This document shows positions 19,701-32,855 of a stretch of DNA of 64,000 nucleotides, in pieces (the stretch's first letter is position 1; each line of letters starts with the position of its first letter). The notes beneath the pieces were generated by a model. That model was not told where the DNA came from, searched no databases, and saw only the letters and a program-made list of their open reading frames with translations. The position numbers were made by a program, and so were the translations under genes. This DNA is from Filimonas lacunae (lineage in GTDB: Bacteria; Bacteroidota; Bacteroidia; Chitinophagales; Chitinophagaceae). The stretch spans positions 3,348,001 to 3,412,000 of the forward strand of contig NZ_AP017422.1 of the NCBI RefSeq assembly GCF_002355595.1. The letters run 5' to 3'.

Positions 19701-19924
19701 ACAGGTACTGATATCGTAAATTTTCCATCCTTATTGGTTTTGGTGATAGTGCCCTTTCCCTTCACCCTTACGGTGGCATCTGCCAGGGGTTGGTTCTGGG
19801 CATCGTAAACAGTTCCTTTAATAGTTCGGGCATTTTGTGCAAACCCGGCGCAACAGCATAGCAAGGCTGACAGCACCAGTAAGCACATAGGTAGTCCCTT
19901 CAGCAGCGGCAATCTGAAAGTCAT
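16793..19924 (-). CDS. SusC/RagA-family TonB-dependent outer-membrane transporter (first pair)
   Basis: A 1043-residue transporter from the ATG at 19924; a 22-codon longer frame adds no signal-like sequence. Order: Sec signal ('LLVLSALLCCCAGFAQ'), CarboxypepD_reg-like domain ('IKGTVYDAQNQPLADATVRV' to 'LSLKDAAANLEDIIVVGYG'), plug ('PLILVDGVERPGALGAIDIA', 'VESISILKDASATAVYGVKG', 'ANGVILITTKKG'), then the beta-barrel ending 'AAFGAYPTMKRYNVGIDINL'. First gene of the six-gene operon reaching the GH43 at 7753; a Bacteroidota -7 element is seen upstream at 20090-20097. Corresponds to XusA in xylan loci; imports oligomers handed over by the SusD protein. Confidence 0.93.
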   Translation of the reverse strand: MTFRLPLLKGLPMCLLVLSALLCCCAGFAQNARTIKGTVYDAQNQPLADATVRVKGKGTITKTNKDGKFTISVPVGKQVLEISHVGKSTLEMTADNQEDLVLSLKDAAANLEDIIVVGYGQQKKASVVGAISQTTGKVLERTGGVSNLGMALTGNLPGLVTTASTGMPGAETPQILIRAQTTWNNSSPLILVDGVERPGALGAIDIASVESISILKDASATAVYGVKGANGVILITTKKGKEGKATIRIRSNVTVKTVSKLPAKLDAYDALLLKNQVIERELPSTPSAWTAYMPLAIIDKYRHPANAEEWDRYPNVDWQKELFKSNTKSYNTSASVSGGSKFVTYFAGVDYTYEGDLFRTFQNNRGYQSGYGYSRTNVRSNLDFNLTKSTKFTTRIFGSNGVRKVPWGAADGDASYWASAYRTSPEAMRPVYSDGTFGFYSPRNADVPNSVYNLAVSGLEKRTSTQLTTDFVLQQELNMITKGLSARGSISLDNTFSETGRGINDLYNGPQRKWIDPGSGLVVYEQPINSGTQLDYTDMVRWSIAAGSVDKGATYRRLNYMLQLNYARRFGKHDVSALALLQREKYATGSEFYRFREDWVFRLTYNYNNKYFLETNGAYNGSEKFGPAYRFAFFPSFSGGWMISNESFVKDHLPFIDQLKLRASWGKVGDDNVSGRWLYKDQWSFGGNAQMGSPIVNTPYTFYNITQLGNPNISWETVEKRNLGVEYSLLDGEIAGSVDVFKDERRDVIIDGGSRAIPTYFGVAAPKANLGRVSGKGYEAELRLSHTFRGGFHIWANTNFTHAVNKVIFRDDPELLPAYQQQAGWALGQNRSFLNNGYIQSWDDIYGSTQRNANNNAKFAGDYNIVDYNGDGIIDNYDQAPYQYSSSPQNTYSMSIGAEWKGFSVFVQLYGVNNVTRYVDFPTFNTYSGSNVAFVEGTYWTKDAGGQIPLPRYSTLMPAGGNGTRYLFDGSYLRLKNAEIGYTFSGKAINRLGVKTCRLYVNGNNLALWTKMPDDRESNFSGSAAFGAYPTMKRYNVGIDINL

Positions 19925-20042
19925 AATGAGCTTTTTAAAGTTCGGAATGTGGTTTAAGAAAGAGAATCCGGTAATGATCACCGGTGGCAAAAATGGGCAA
20001 AGGACATGGCAAGTCCTTGCATAAGCATTGTTTCGGTTTCAT

Positions 20043-20052
20043 ACTGCAATCG
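20043..20052. promoter_or_regulatory. Possible LacI-type operator half site upstream of the SusC operon
   Basis: The bases 'ACTGCAATCG' match the left half of the palindrome at 27155-27166 (TTGCAATCG). It lies between the candidate -7 box (20090-20097) and the SusC start, that is, downstream of the likely start site. Inference by similarity only. Confidence 0.25.
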
Positions 20053-20089
20053 TTTAATCAATACATGAGGCTGTGTTATACAGCATAAA

Positions 20090-20097
20090 CAAAAGTA
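20090..20097 (-). promoter_or_regulatory. Candidate Bacteroidota -7 promoter element of the SusC operon
   Basis: On the - strand the bases read TACTTTTG, an exact match to TAnnTTTG. A TTTG on the same strand (20124-20127) is 26 bp further upstream, longer than the usual 19-21 bp spacing to the -33 box, so only the -7 is well supported. It would leave a leader of about 160 nt before the SusC start. Confidence 0.35.
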
Positions 20098-20166
20098 GAG
20101 TGAGCACCGGGTGCTGTATGTTCCAAATCGCTAAAAAAATAGCACGTATGTCTATGAATACATGCA

Positions 20167-20205
20167 AAACGGCTATGTTTTGTGGAAACAAAAGCATAGC
20201 CGTTT
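20167..20205 (-). terminator. Hairpin terminator after the esterase-GH43 unit
   Basis: Perfect 11-bp arms (20167-20177 and 20195-20205; AAACGGCTATG and complement), extended inwards by about 4 more pairs, lying 39 bp after the GH43 stop and followed on the - strand by TTTTGCATG. The 319-bp gap 19925-20243 holds this hairpin and the promoter elements of the SusC operon and nothing else I can identify. Confidence 0.65.
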
Positions 20206-20243
20206 GAGTAATGTACCAGGCCCTCCGGCACTGGTAACAGGTA

Positions 20244-21989
20244 TTAAGGAATCAGTACATCATTGGCCGAGGTGGCATATAAACCTATCAGCGCGCCGGT
20301 AAACCCTCCAGCCACATCGGTAGATAATATATCGCCGGAAACAGTACCGCCTACGGAGGTAAACTGCTCATTATCCATAGCATAGCTAAAGGTATAGGCA
20401 TCACCTTTGGCAGCTACTTTTAAACGGATATCGCCCTGGGCGGCTATTTTAACGCTGCCCAGTAGGGTAGATTCACCGTTCGCCGTTTTTTCCAGCACCA
20501 GGTACCGGTCGCTGCCTTTGGTGGTAACGCCAAAAACAAAGTTGTATGTCTCTTTCTGGTAACAGACAATACCCGCCAGTTCCTTTTCGCTGCGTGGCGC
20601 ATAGCTCAGCTTTACCGTAGCATCAAAGCTGGCGTGTTGCTGGCGGTAAAATAGTGTGGAGGTGGGTCCGGTAGCTTTAATGGTTACCGGAAATGGCTGA
20701 ATGGTTACCCCGTTTTTGCCGGTAGTGATAAAGTTTTCGCGCGCACCTCTTACACCTATCCAACGAAAGTCGGGCTTGGCTGCTGTTAAATCATCTTTGA
20801 AAGTGAAATTACCATTGGCCAGGAAACCATTCTGTCCCTGCTGGTTCACCACACCGGCTGGCATTTTAATAGCGGGTTTCAAAGGCACCAGGCCGTTTTC
20901 AAACACCGGAAACTCGCCGCTCCAATCTACAGGCAGCATAAAAGTTTCCCTGCCGGTATTCACCCGGTTTTTATCATTGGGGCGAACAGCCAGGAACACC
21001 GCATAGTACTTGCCACCAGGGCCTTCTACCAAATCCGCATGTCCTGCCCAGTCTACTTTGTTGGCCCTGTCCTTCGGAAAATAACGCTGGGTAAGTATGG
21101 GGTTATTATTGGCAGGCACAAAAGGGCCTTTAGCATCATTGCTTACAAAAATCACTTCACTGTGCCAGCCACCGGTGCCCCCTTCGGCACACATCAGGTA
21201 ATAACGGCCGTTCTTCTTATACAAATGCGGGCCTTCAATCCAGATAGGCTTCTGTGTAATGTCTACACCACCATCTACAATCACTTTATCGGTACCGGGA
21301 ATGATGGCATCCTTTTCCAGGTCGTACTCCCATATCTTAATACAACGGTGCCCATTGTACAGCGCTTTGGGCGGTGCATCGTTATGTACAATATAAGCCT
21401 TGCCGTTGTCATCAAAAAACAGCGATGGATCTATGCCGTCAAATTGCAGCTTGATAGGATCGCTCCATCCTTTGGCAGGGTCTTGCGTTTTCACCACCAT
21501 ATTCCCTATGCCTCCTGCAATTTGAGTGGTGATCATGTAAAATGTATTGTTATACTTGTTGTACTTGATATCAGGAGCATAGATACCGGCGGAGATACCC
21601 GCCTTTTCCACCTTCAGCTGCGAAGGCCTGTCCAGCACATGCCCCAGCTGTTTCCAGTTCACCAGGTCGTTGGAATGAAAGATAGGCACACCGGGCACCA
21701 TAGAAAAAGAAGAGTTAACCAGGTAGTAATCATCTCCCTTGCGGGTAATGCTGGGATCCGGGTAACAACCCTGTAAAACGGGACTGTAAAACTCACCTTC
21801 TTTTAACGGATGATCTTTATAGATCTGATCATCGCCCTGGTATACAAACTGGGTAAATACAGGCTGGTTGTTAACGGGTGCCTGCTTTTTCTTCTGTGCC
21901 TGCGCGCCCGAACCCAGTAGCATGGCCAATGCCAGCATATACGCAGAAGTTTTTTTTCCGCTAAGGGTAGTAACTGAAAATTGCATCAT
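20244..21989 (-). CDS. GH43 enzyme (beta-xylosidase / arabinofuranosidase type) with C-terminal beta-sandwich
   Basis: A 581-residue secreted enzyme: signal 'SAYMLALAMLLGSGAQAQ' preceded by a longer basic n-region (ATG at 21989; a later Met at codon 18 is possible). GH43 catalytic residues: base Asp in 'GCYPDPSITRKGDDYYLV', second Asp in 'FDGIDPSLFFDDNGKAYIVH', acid Glu in 'PIWIEGPHLYKKNGRYYL'. The region 'SSFSMVPGVPIFHSNDLVNW' is characteristic of xylosidase-like GH43 members. The C-terminal part ('KATGPTSTLFYRQQHASFD', 'ELAGIVCYQKETYNFVFGV') is a GH43_C2 concanavalin-like domain that usually closes the active site. The esterase gene lies 11 bp upstream, so deacetylation and side-chain or end-chain cleavage are co-expressed. 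Confidence 0.92.
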   Translation of the reverse strand: MMQFSVTTLSGKKTSAYMLALAMLLGSGAQAQKKKQAPVNNQPVFTQFVYQGDDQIYKDHPLKEGEFYSPVLQGCYPDPSITRKGDDYYLVNSSFSMVPGVPIFHSNDLVNWKQLGHVLDRPSQLKVEKAGISAGIYAPDIKYNKYNNTFYMITTQIAGGIGNMVVKTQDPAKGWSDPIKLQFDGIDPSLFFDDNGKAYIVHNDAPPKALYNGHRCIKIWEYDLEKDAIIPGTDKVIVDGGVDITQKPIWIEGPHLYKKNGRYYLMCAEGGTGGWHSEVIFVSNDAKGPFVPANNNPILTQRYFPKDRANKVDWAGHADLVEGPGGKYYAVFLAVRPNDKNRVNTGRETFMLPVDWSGEFPVFENGLVPLKPAIKMPAGVVNQQGQNGFLANGNFTFKDDLTAAKPDFRWIGVRGARENFITTGKNGVTIQPFPVTIKATGPTSTLFYRQQHASFDATVKLSYAPRSEKELAGIVCYQKETYNFVFGVTTKGSDRYLVLEKTANGESTLLGSVKIAAQGDIRLKVAAKGDAYTFSYAMDNEQFTSVGGTVSGDILSTDVAGGFTGALIGLYATSANDVLIP

Positions 21990-22000
21990 TATAATTATTC

Positions 22001-27101
<5,101 letters not shown>

Positions 27102-27154
27102 TCCTATAAGTATTTCATAAAACAGGCAAAGGGCATCCAAACCCACCCTTTATT

Positions 27155-27166
27155 GCAATCGATTGC
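27155..27166. promoter_or_regulatory. Perfect CG-centred palindrome between HTCS and sigma-factor genes
   Basis: GCAATCGATTGC is a perfect 12-bp palindrome with a central CG, the shape typical of LacI/GalR operators. It lies in the 176-bp divergent region 27102-27277. Half sites similar to it occur before the GH30 gene and the SusC operon. That the LacI-type protein at the left edge binds it is inference. Confidence 0.4.
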
Positions 27167-27277
27167 TAATTTAAGTATTTATCTGTAAAATGCGGCATAA
27201 TACCTATAAATTAGAAATAAAGACAACCGGATGTAACCGATTACATAAAACTCCTATCTTTAACGGGAGATGCTGCC

Positions 27278-27850
27278 ATGACCACTGACTTTGCTTATAT
27301 CAAAACTATTCAGCAACGCATTGCCAATAACAACGATATGAAAGCCTATGAGGCTTTGTATAAGTTATTGTTTCCTTCTTTGTTCCGTTTCAGTTTTTCC
27401 TTTGTAAAAAGCCATGAGGCTGCAGAAGAGATTGTATCCGATACTTTTATAAAAGTATGGCAGCAGGCAGCCCAACTTAACCACATCCATAATTTAAAAG
27501 CGTACCTGTTTACACTCACTAAAAATCTTTCTATTAATTATGTAACACGCTGCGATAAGCATATACTCTATACCATTGACGATTTTACCTATGACCACAG
27601 TATCACCTGGCAGCACCCGGAAGATATTTTTATATCCGGCGAAGCGATCAGAAAAATCAACCAGGCCATCCATAGTCTCCCATCCCAATGCCGTATTATC
27701 TTTCAGCTGGTAAAGCTGGAAGGCCTCACTTACCAGGAAGCTGCTGATGTACTGGGGCTTTCGCTGCCTACCGTACGCAACCAGGTTACCATAGGCATGA
27801 AAAAATTACTGCAATCGTTACCAGCATTTCAGTTCACGGTACCCGTTTGA
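27278..27850 (+). CDS. ECF RNA polymerase sigma-70 factor, Bacteroidetes FecI-like
   Basis: A 190-residue ECF sigma factor. Region 2 is seen in 'YKLLFPSLFRFSFSFVKSHE' and 'AAEEIVSDTFIKVWQQA' with the core-binding and -10-binding helices; region 4 helix-turn-helix in 'LEGLTYQEAADVLGLSLPTV' followed by 'RNQVTIGMKKL'. Proteins of this type normally sit beside a FecR-like anti-sigma gene, but none is found; a SusC/SusD pair follows 135 bp downstream on the same strand. It may drive that pair or a distant target. Divergent to the HTCS gene. Confidence 0.93.
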   Translation: MTTDFAYIKTIQQRIANNNDMKAYEALYKLLFPSLFRFSFSFVKSHEAAEEIVSDTFIKVWQQAAQLNHIHNLKAYLFTLTKNLSINYVTRCDKHILYTIDDFTYDHSITWQHPEDIFISGEAIRKINQAIHSLPSQCRIIFQLVKLEGLTYQEAADVLGLSLPTVRNQVTIGMKKLLQSLPAFQFTVPV

Positions 27851-27887
27851 GGCGAAGAAGGGTAATACAATTTGTACAGAATCTTAC

Positions 27888-27933
27888 AGTGGTTATTATT
27901 GGAAGTTTCCGCGGGTTAAAGCGGTTATTATTG
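27888..27933. promoter_or_regulatory. Pair of 14-bp direct repeats upstream of the third SusC gene
   Basis: AG(T/C)GGTTATTATTG occurs at 27888-27901 and 27920-27933, 32 bp apart (about three helical turns), within the 135-bp gap before the SusC start. Such spacing suits a regulator that binds one face of the DNA. The binding factor is unknown. Confidence 0.35.
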
Positions 27934-27985
27934 TACTCTCTACACTTTCTGTATAAAGTGCATTTAACTACCAAAGGCTTGCGAT

Positions 27986-30900
27986 ATGAACAAAAAAGAC
28001 TTACTCACTCTCCTGCTATCTGTGCTGTTTTGTACAGTGGCAGTAGCCCAAAACGTCACGGGCAAAGTAACAGATTCCTCGGGAAAAGCTGTTGCAGCCG
28101 CAACAGTAGCCGTTAAAGGTTCCAACAAAAAAGTGACTACCAACGAAGAAGGCCGGTTTACGATTGCTGCATCCGGCAAAGATGTTTTACAGATTTCTTT
28201 TGTAGGCTTTGCCACGCAGGAAGTGGCATTGAATGGCCGCACCACCCTGAGCGTAAGCTTGCAGCAAGAGGTGGCCGACAACCTGGACAATGTAATTGTT
28301 GTAGCCCTGGGCATGAAACGGCAGGCCAAAAAGCTGGGCTACTCTGCTGAAACCGTTAAGGTGGATGAAATGAAGCAAAACCGTACTACCAATGTGATGG
28401 GTGCGCTGGAAGGCAAGGTGGCCGGGCTGGATATATCGCCGCCAACAGCGGGTACCGGCGCCAGCACTAAAATACGTTTGCGGGGCCAGAGTGCTTTTGC
28501 AGGTGCTACCAACTCACCGCTCATTGTCATCAACGGTTTACCGATGGATCAGGGTGCCCGCGGTGCAGACGGCAACAACTCTATTGACCTGGGCGATAAC
28601 ATGCAGCAGATTAACCCGGATGATATTGAAAGCATGACCGTATTAAAAGGAGCTACGGCTGCTGCCCTGTATGGCTCCCGCGCGGCAAACGGCGCTATCA
28701 TTATCACCACCAAAAACGGCAGCAAGGCAAAAGGACTGGGGGTGGAATATAACCTGAACTACTCGGCAGACCAGGTGCTGGACTTTACCGACTTTCAGTA
28801 TGAGTATGGCCAGGGCCAGGGCGGTAAAAAGCCCACTACACAGGGGGAAGCCATTACCACAGGCCAGTTTGGCTGGGGCGCAAAATACGATGGTGTGCCT
28901 ACCGTGCAGTTTGATGGTGTGGCCAGGCCCTATGTAGCCCACCGCAACCGTATTAAAGAATTTTACAGAACCGGCCGCTCTGTCATCAATACGGTGGCCC
29001 TTTCCGGCGGCAACGGGCAAAGCAGTTTCCGGGCTTCTTATTCTAACCAGAACGTGCAGGGCATCTCCCCTAACAACGATTATAAGAAGCGCATTTTTAA
29101 CCTGGGCGTAAACCATAAACTCAGCAACCAGTTATCATTGCAGGTAAACATCAACTATACCAACGAGGTCAACAATAATCCGCCACAGGTAGGTGCCCAG
29201 GGCGATGGCGCTCCCAACTTTTTATACCGCATGTCTAATTCCATAGGGCTGGATGTGCTGAAGGAGAAGGCGGTAACACCAACGGGTACAGAAACACAGA
29301 CCTCCGGTTTTCAAACCACACTCATCAATCCGTACTTCCTGATGCCCCGCCAGTTTATCATTAACAAGCGGGACAGGATACTGGGTACGGCCACTCTCCG
29401 TTATGATATTACCAAGTGGTTGTATGCACAGGGCCGTGTAAATATGGACTATGGTGTAAACCTGCTGGAGCGCAACCGTCCTACCGGCACCGGCAGCTCA
29501 ACCCCGCTTAACTCGGCAGGCACGGGCTTTAACGGTACTTACAGCATTGCCCAGGGCACAGCACGGCAAATGAACTCCGACTTCCTCATCGGCGCCAACC
29601 ATGCGTTTAAAGACTTTACGGTCGATCTCAGTGCCGGCGGCAACATTTACACCGTGCTCAACCGCAACTCTGTACTCAGCGTGGTAGACTTTATCGTACG
29701 CGATCTCTATTCTTTTGAAAACGGGTTAACCAAATCAGACCCGGATAACCTTACCCGTCACGATTATTACCGCGAGCAGGTAAACTCACTCTACGCTTTT
29801 GCAGAGCTGGGTTATAAAAACATGCTGTTTTTAAACATCACGGGCCGTAACGATTGGTTTACCGTGCTTAACCCCAAAAACAACAGCTACTTCTACCCCA
29901 GTTTCAGCGGTAGTTTTGTGTTTTCTGAGCTTACCAAAAACCTGCCCTGGCTTAACTATGGTAAACTACGCGCTTCTTACGCCAGCGTAGGTAGTGCCAA
30001 TGGTATCGGCGCTTTTACCGGTTTACTTACCTACGGCATATTGCCTAATACCTTCAATGGCCTTAGTTTGGGTAATATACCCGGTGCCAATAGTCCTAAC
30101 CCGCTGCTCAAGCCCTTTAGTGTAAGAGAAAAGGAAATAGGCCTGGAACTGAAAATGTTTAACAACCGGGTAAACCTGGATGTGGCTGCTTACGATAAGC
30201 AAACCCGCGATCAGATCATTACCGTAGCCATTTCCAATGCTTCCGGCTATGATGGCACGCCGCTGAACCTGGGCTCGTTGCAAAACCGGGGCCTGGAATT
30301 CATGCTGGAACTGGTGCCTATACGTCATAAAAACTTTAGCTGGAGCAGTTCGTTCAACACCGCCATCAACAGCACCAAAGTGCTGGCGCTTGCCCCCGGT
30401 CAGCAGCGGCAGGTGGTTACCACTTTCTCCGGTAACGAGTTTATAGGCTCGCTGGTGTACGAGGTGGGTAAACCCCTGAACCAGCTGGCCGCCAAAACCT
30501 ATTTAAGAAACGACAAGGGCCAGATTGTATTAAACTCCACAGGCGGCCTACAGGCCAACACCGGCGCTGATGTATTGTTTGGCAGCGCATTGCCCAAAGC
30601 CACCGGTGGCTGGAACAACACGTTCCGTTATAAAAACCTGAGTCTGTTGGTACATATCGATTATAAGGCCGGTGGTAAAATACTCTCATCCACCGCGCTT
30701 AACGGGCTGCGCCAGGGCCATACCAAAGCTTCGCTGGTGGGCCGCGAGGGCGGCGTAGTGTTTAATGGTGTGCAGGCAGATGGCACCAACAACAACAAAG
30801 CAGTAGACCCGCAAACATTCTATACACAATACCGTAACCAGCAGATTGCCGATCCGTTTGTATTCAAAAGCGATTTTATCAAACTGCGGAACATTACACT

Positions 30901-31117
30901 GAGCTACGACCTTACCCGCGTAGTAGGCGACAAGGTGAAGTTTGTAAAAGGGCTGATTCTTTCTGCTACCTGCCGCAATGTGGCCATTATTAAAAAATAC
31001 CTGCCCGATCTGGATCCGGAAGCCTTTGCTTCCTCCGGCGATAACCGTGTAGGGTACGAACAAACCACGCTGCCTACCACACGCAACTATGGTATTAACC
31101 TGAATGTGAAATTCTAA
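27986..31117 (+). CDS. SusC/RagA-family TonB-dependent outer-membrane transporter (third pair)
   Basis: A 1043-residue transporter: Sec signal 'MNKKDLLTLLLSVLFCTVA', CarboxypepD_reg-like domain ('VTGKVTDSSGKAVAAATVAV'), plug ('SPLIVINGLPMDQGARGAD', 'DDIESMTVLKGATAAALYGS', 'ANGAIIITTKNG') and a barrel ending 'TTRNYGINLNVKF'. There is no secretin/TonB short (STN) domain at the N-terminus, so it is not built to signal through an anti-sigma factor even though an ECF sigma gene is just upstream. Its ending and plug differ from the two xylan SusC proteins, and the partner SusD is of another subfamily, so the substrate is probably different; it could be a glycan or a peptide-like nutrient. Confidence 0.92.
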   Translation: MNKKDLLTLLLSVLFCTVAVAQNVTGKVTDSSGKAVAAATVAVKGSNKKVTTNEEGRFTIAASGKDVLQISFVGFATQEVALNGRTTLSVSLQQEVADNLDNVIVVALGMKRQAKKLGYSAETVKVDEMKQNRTTNVMGALEGKVAGLDISPPTAGTGASTKIRLRGQSAFAGATNSPLIVINGLPMDQGARGADGNNSIDLGDNMQQINPDDIESMTVLKGATAAALYGSRAANGAIIITTKNGSKAKGLGVEYNLNYSADQVLDFTDFQYEYGQGQGGKKPTTQGEAITTGQFGWGAKYDGVPTVQFDGVARPYVAHRNRIKEFYRTGRSVINTVALSGGNGQSSFRASYSNQNVQGISPNNDYKKRIFNLGVNHKLSNQLSLQVNINYTNEVNNNPPQVGAQGDGAPNFLYRMSNSIGLDVLKEKAVTPTGTETQTSGFQTTLINPYFLMPRQFIINKRDRILGTATLRYDITKWLYAQGRVNMDYGVNLLERNRPTGTGSSTPLNSAGTGFNGTYSIAQGTARQMNSDFLIGANHAFKDFTVDLSAGGNIYTVLNRNSVLSVVDFIVRDLYSFENGLTKSDPDNLTRHDYYREQVNSLYAFAELGYKNMLFLNITGRNDWFTVLNPKNNSYFYPSFSGSFVFSELTKNLPWLNYGKLRASYASVGSANGIGAFTGLLTYGILPNTFNGLSLGNIPGANSPNPLLKPFSVREKEIGLELKMFNNRVNLDVAAYDKQTRDQIITVAISNASGYDGTPLNLGSLQNRGLEFMLELVPIRHKNFSWSSSFNTAINSTKVLALAPGQQRQVVTTFSGNEFIGSLVYEVGKPLNQLAAKTYLRNDKGQIVLNSTGGLQANTGADVLFGSALPKATGGWNNTFRYKNLSLLVHIDYKAGGKILSSTALNGLRQGHTKASLVGREGGVVFNGVQADGTNNNKAVDPQTFYTQYRNQQIADPFVFKSDFIKLRNITLSYDLTRVVGDKVKFVKGLILSATCRNVAIIKKYLPDLDPEAFASSGDNRVGYEQTTLPTTRNYGINLNVKF

Positions 31118-31129
31118 AATTGTGTATGC

Positions 31130-32692
31130 ATGAAAAAATTGAATCGATTAATAGCGCTACTGCCAGCCATTTGTTTGCTGCACACAGGCTGCGATAAAGA
31201 CTTTGGCCAAATCAATACCAATCCCTACGGCTTAACCAGCACCAACCCCGCGCTGCTTTTCACCAATGCGCAGCGGCTTACCAGTCCGGGTTCGTGGGAA
31301 GGTGATCAAACCATTGTGCAGCAGTTTGTAAATGCCTATAATACCGGGGCCACCTCGGGCTTTAACCTGAATGATGATAACAACACGTTCAATGTTACCC
31401 GCTGGAATGATAACTATCCCAACCCCATTAAGATGCTGGAGCAGGTAACTGCACTGGTAAAAGGGGATGCCGCCCGTACCAACCTGGCTAATATGACGGT
31501 AATATGGAAAAACTATGTGTATATGACCCTGGTAGATACCTATGGGGATATACCCTATAGCCAGGCAGGTAAAGCCTACCTGGAAGCCAACTTTTATCCG
31601 GCATATGACAAGGATGAAGACATCTATGCCGGGCTGTATACGAATATAAAAGCGGCGATAGCAGCGCTTAATCCCAGCGGCGACCTGGTAATAGAAGACC
31701 TGCTGTATGGCAAAGCCGGCAGTGCCGCTGCACAGGTAGATAAGTGGAAAAGGCTGGGCAATAGTTTATTGCTGCGCATAGGCATGCGTTATTCCAAAAT
31801 AGACCAGAACAAAGCCAAAATCATTGTACAGGAAGCGTTTAATGCAGGTGTAATGCAAAGCAACAGTGATAATGCGTTCATTACCTACACCTCGGTGTAT
31901 GTAAACCCCATTAACACCAACCCACGTACGCTGAATCCTTATTTCTATTACCTGGCAGAGCCGTTTATCAATCAGTTGAAAACCACGCACGATCCCCGTT
32001 TAAAATACATATCCGGTAAATACACCGATCCTAACCAGGTACTGGCTTTAACACCGGATACCACTACTGCCAACCAGTTTGGTTTTCCTGTAGGGTACGA
32101 TCAGTTAACGGTGGGAAACTATCCTGGCTACAGAGGCGCGGCAGGCACCGGACAAAACTATTCGCAACTCAACTTCCTGGTGCTGGGCAGCGCTACTGCA
32201 CCTAACTTCTTTGTAAGCTATGCACAAACCCAGTTGCTGCTGGCCGAAGCCGCTTATCGTGGCTGGCTTACGGGGCTGTCGGGCGCGCTTACCGCACAAC
32301 AGTATTACGAAGCAGGTGTAAGGGCGCATATGAACGATTTTGAACGCTACCCTAACACACCGGTACCAGCCGTACCTACTGCTATGCAGGATAGTTACCT
32401 GGCGCAACCGGGCGTAGCGTATACCGATGCCAATGCGTTGCAGCAGATCAATACCCAATACTGGATCGCTTCCATCAGTAACGGAGCAGAAGGGTTTGCC
32501 AATTTCAGAAGAAGCGGTTACCCGGCGCTGAGTCCTAACAAATACAACAACAACCTGCAAGGTGGCTTTGTAAGGCGCTATCCTTACCCCAACGAGGAAT
32601 CATCCAAAAACGCCGCCAACTACATTGAAGCGGTTAAAAGCATAGGAGGTCAGGATAATCTTACTACACGTATATTCTGGGATCAGAATTAA
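31130..32692 (+). CDS. SusD-like lipoprotein of the SusD_2 subfamily
   Basis: A 520-residue lipoprotein with signal 'LIALLPAICLLHTGCDKDFG'. The mature start 'GQINTNPYGLTSTNPALLFT' is the signature of the SusD_2 (PF12771-type) branch, distinct from the RagB/SusD branch seen at 10-17 kb. Helical TPR-like parts 'YMTLVDTYGDIPYSQAG' and 'NFFVSYAQTQLLLAEAAYRG' follow. It lies 12 bp after the SusC stop and ends with 'LTTRIFWDQN', typical of the branch. Works as the lid of the SusC transporter. A wobble-paired hairpin terminator follows. Confidence 0.9.
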   Translation: MKKLNRLIALLPAICLLHTGCDKDFGQINTNPYGLTSTNPALLFTNAQRLTSPGSWEGDQTIVQQFVNAYNTGATSGFNLNDDNNTFNVTRWNDNYPNPIKMLEQVTALVKGDAARTNLANMTVIWKNYVYMTLVDTYGDIPYSQAGKAYLEANFYPAYDKDEDIYAGLYTNIKAAIAALNPSGDLVIEDLLYGKAGSAAAQVDKWKRLGNSLLLRIGMRYSKIDQNKAKIIVQEAFNAGVMQSNSDNAFITYTSVYVNPINTNPRTLNPYFYYLAEPFINQLKTTHDPRLKYISGKYTDPNQVLALTPDTTTANQFGFPVGYDQLTVGNYPGYRGAAGTGQNYSQLNFLVLGSATAPNFFVSYAQTQLLLAEAAYRGWLTGLSGALTAQQYYEAGVRAHMNDFERYPNTPVPAVPTAMQDSYLAQPGVAYTDANALQQINTQYWIASISNGAEGFANFRRSGYPALSPNKYNNNLQGGFVRRYPYPNEESSKNAANYIEAVKSIGGQDNLTTRIFWDQN

Positions 32693-32744
32693 TAAAGTTG
32701 TGTGAAAGAAAAACCCTGGCAGAGGTGCCGGGGTGTGGATTGTC

Positions 32745-32780
32745 AGAAGCTGGCTCAAAAATAATGAGTCGGCTTCTTTT
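32745..32780 (+). terminator. Rho-independent terminator after the third SusCD pair
   Basis: Arms 32745-32757 and 32765-32777 (AGAAGCTGGCTCA with TGAGTCGGCTTCT) pair fully if two G-U pairs are allowed, with a 7-nt loop and a TTTT tail. Confidence 0.75.
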
Positions 32781-32855
32781 GGTTTCAGGGGCGATATGCT
32801 TTCATCTTCCGAAGCCAGATAACGGGAAAAAAAGGAAAAAGAATACATTTGCTGC

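Noticed and set aside
21039-21776. 245-codon open frame opposite the GH43 gene
   Set aside because: Antisense shadow of a well-supported enzyme gene; no recognisable protein features.
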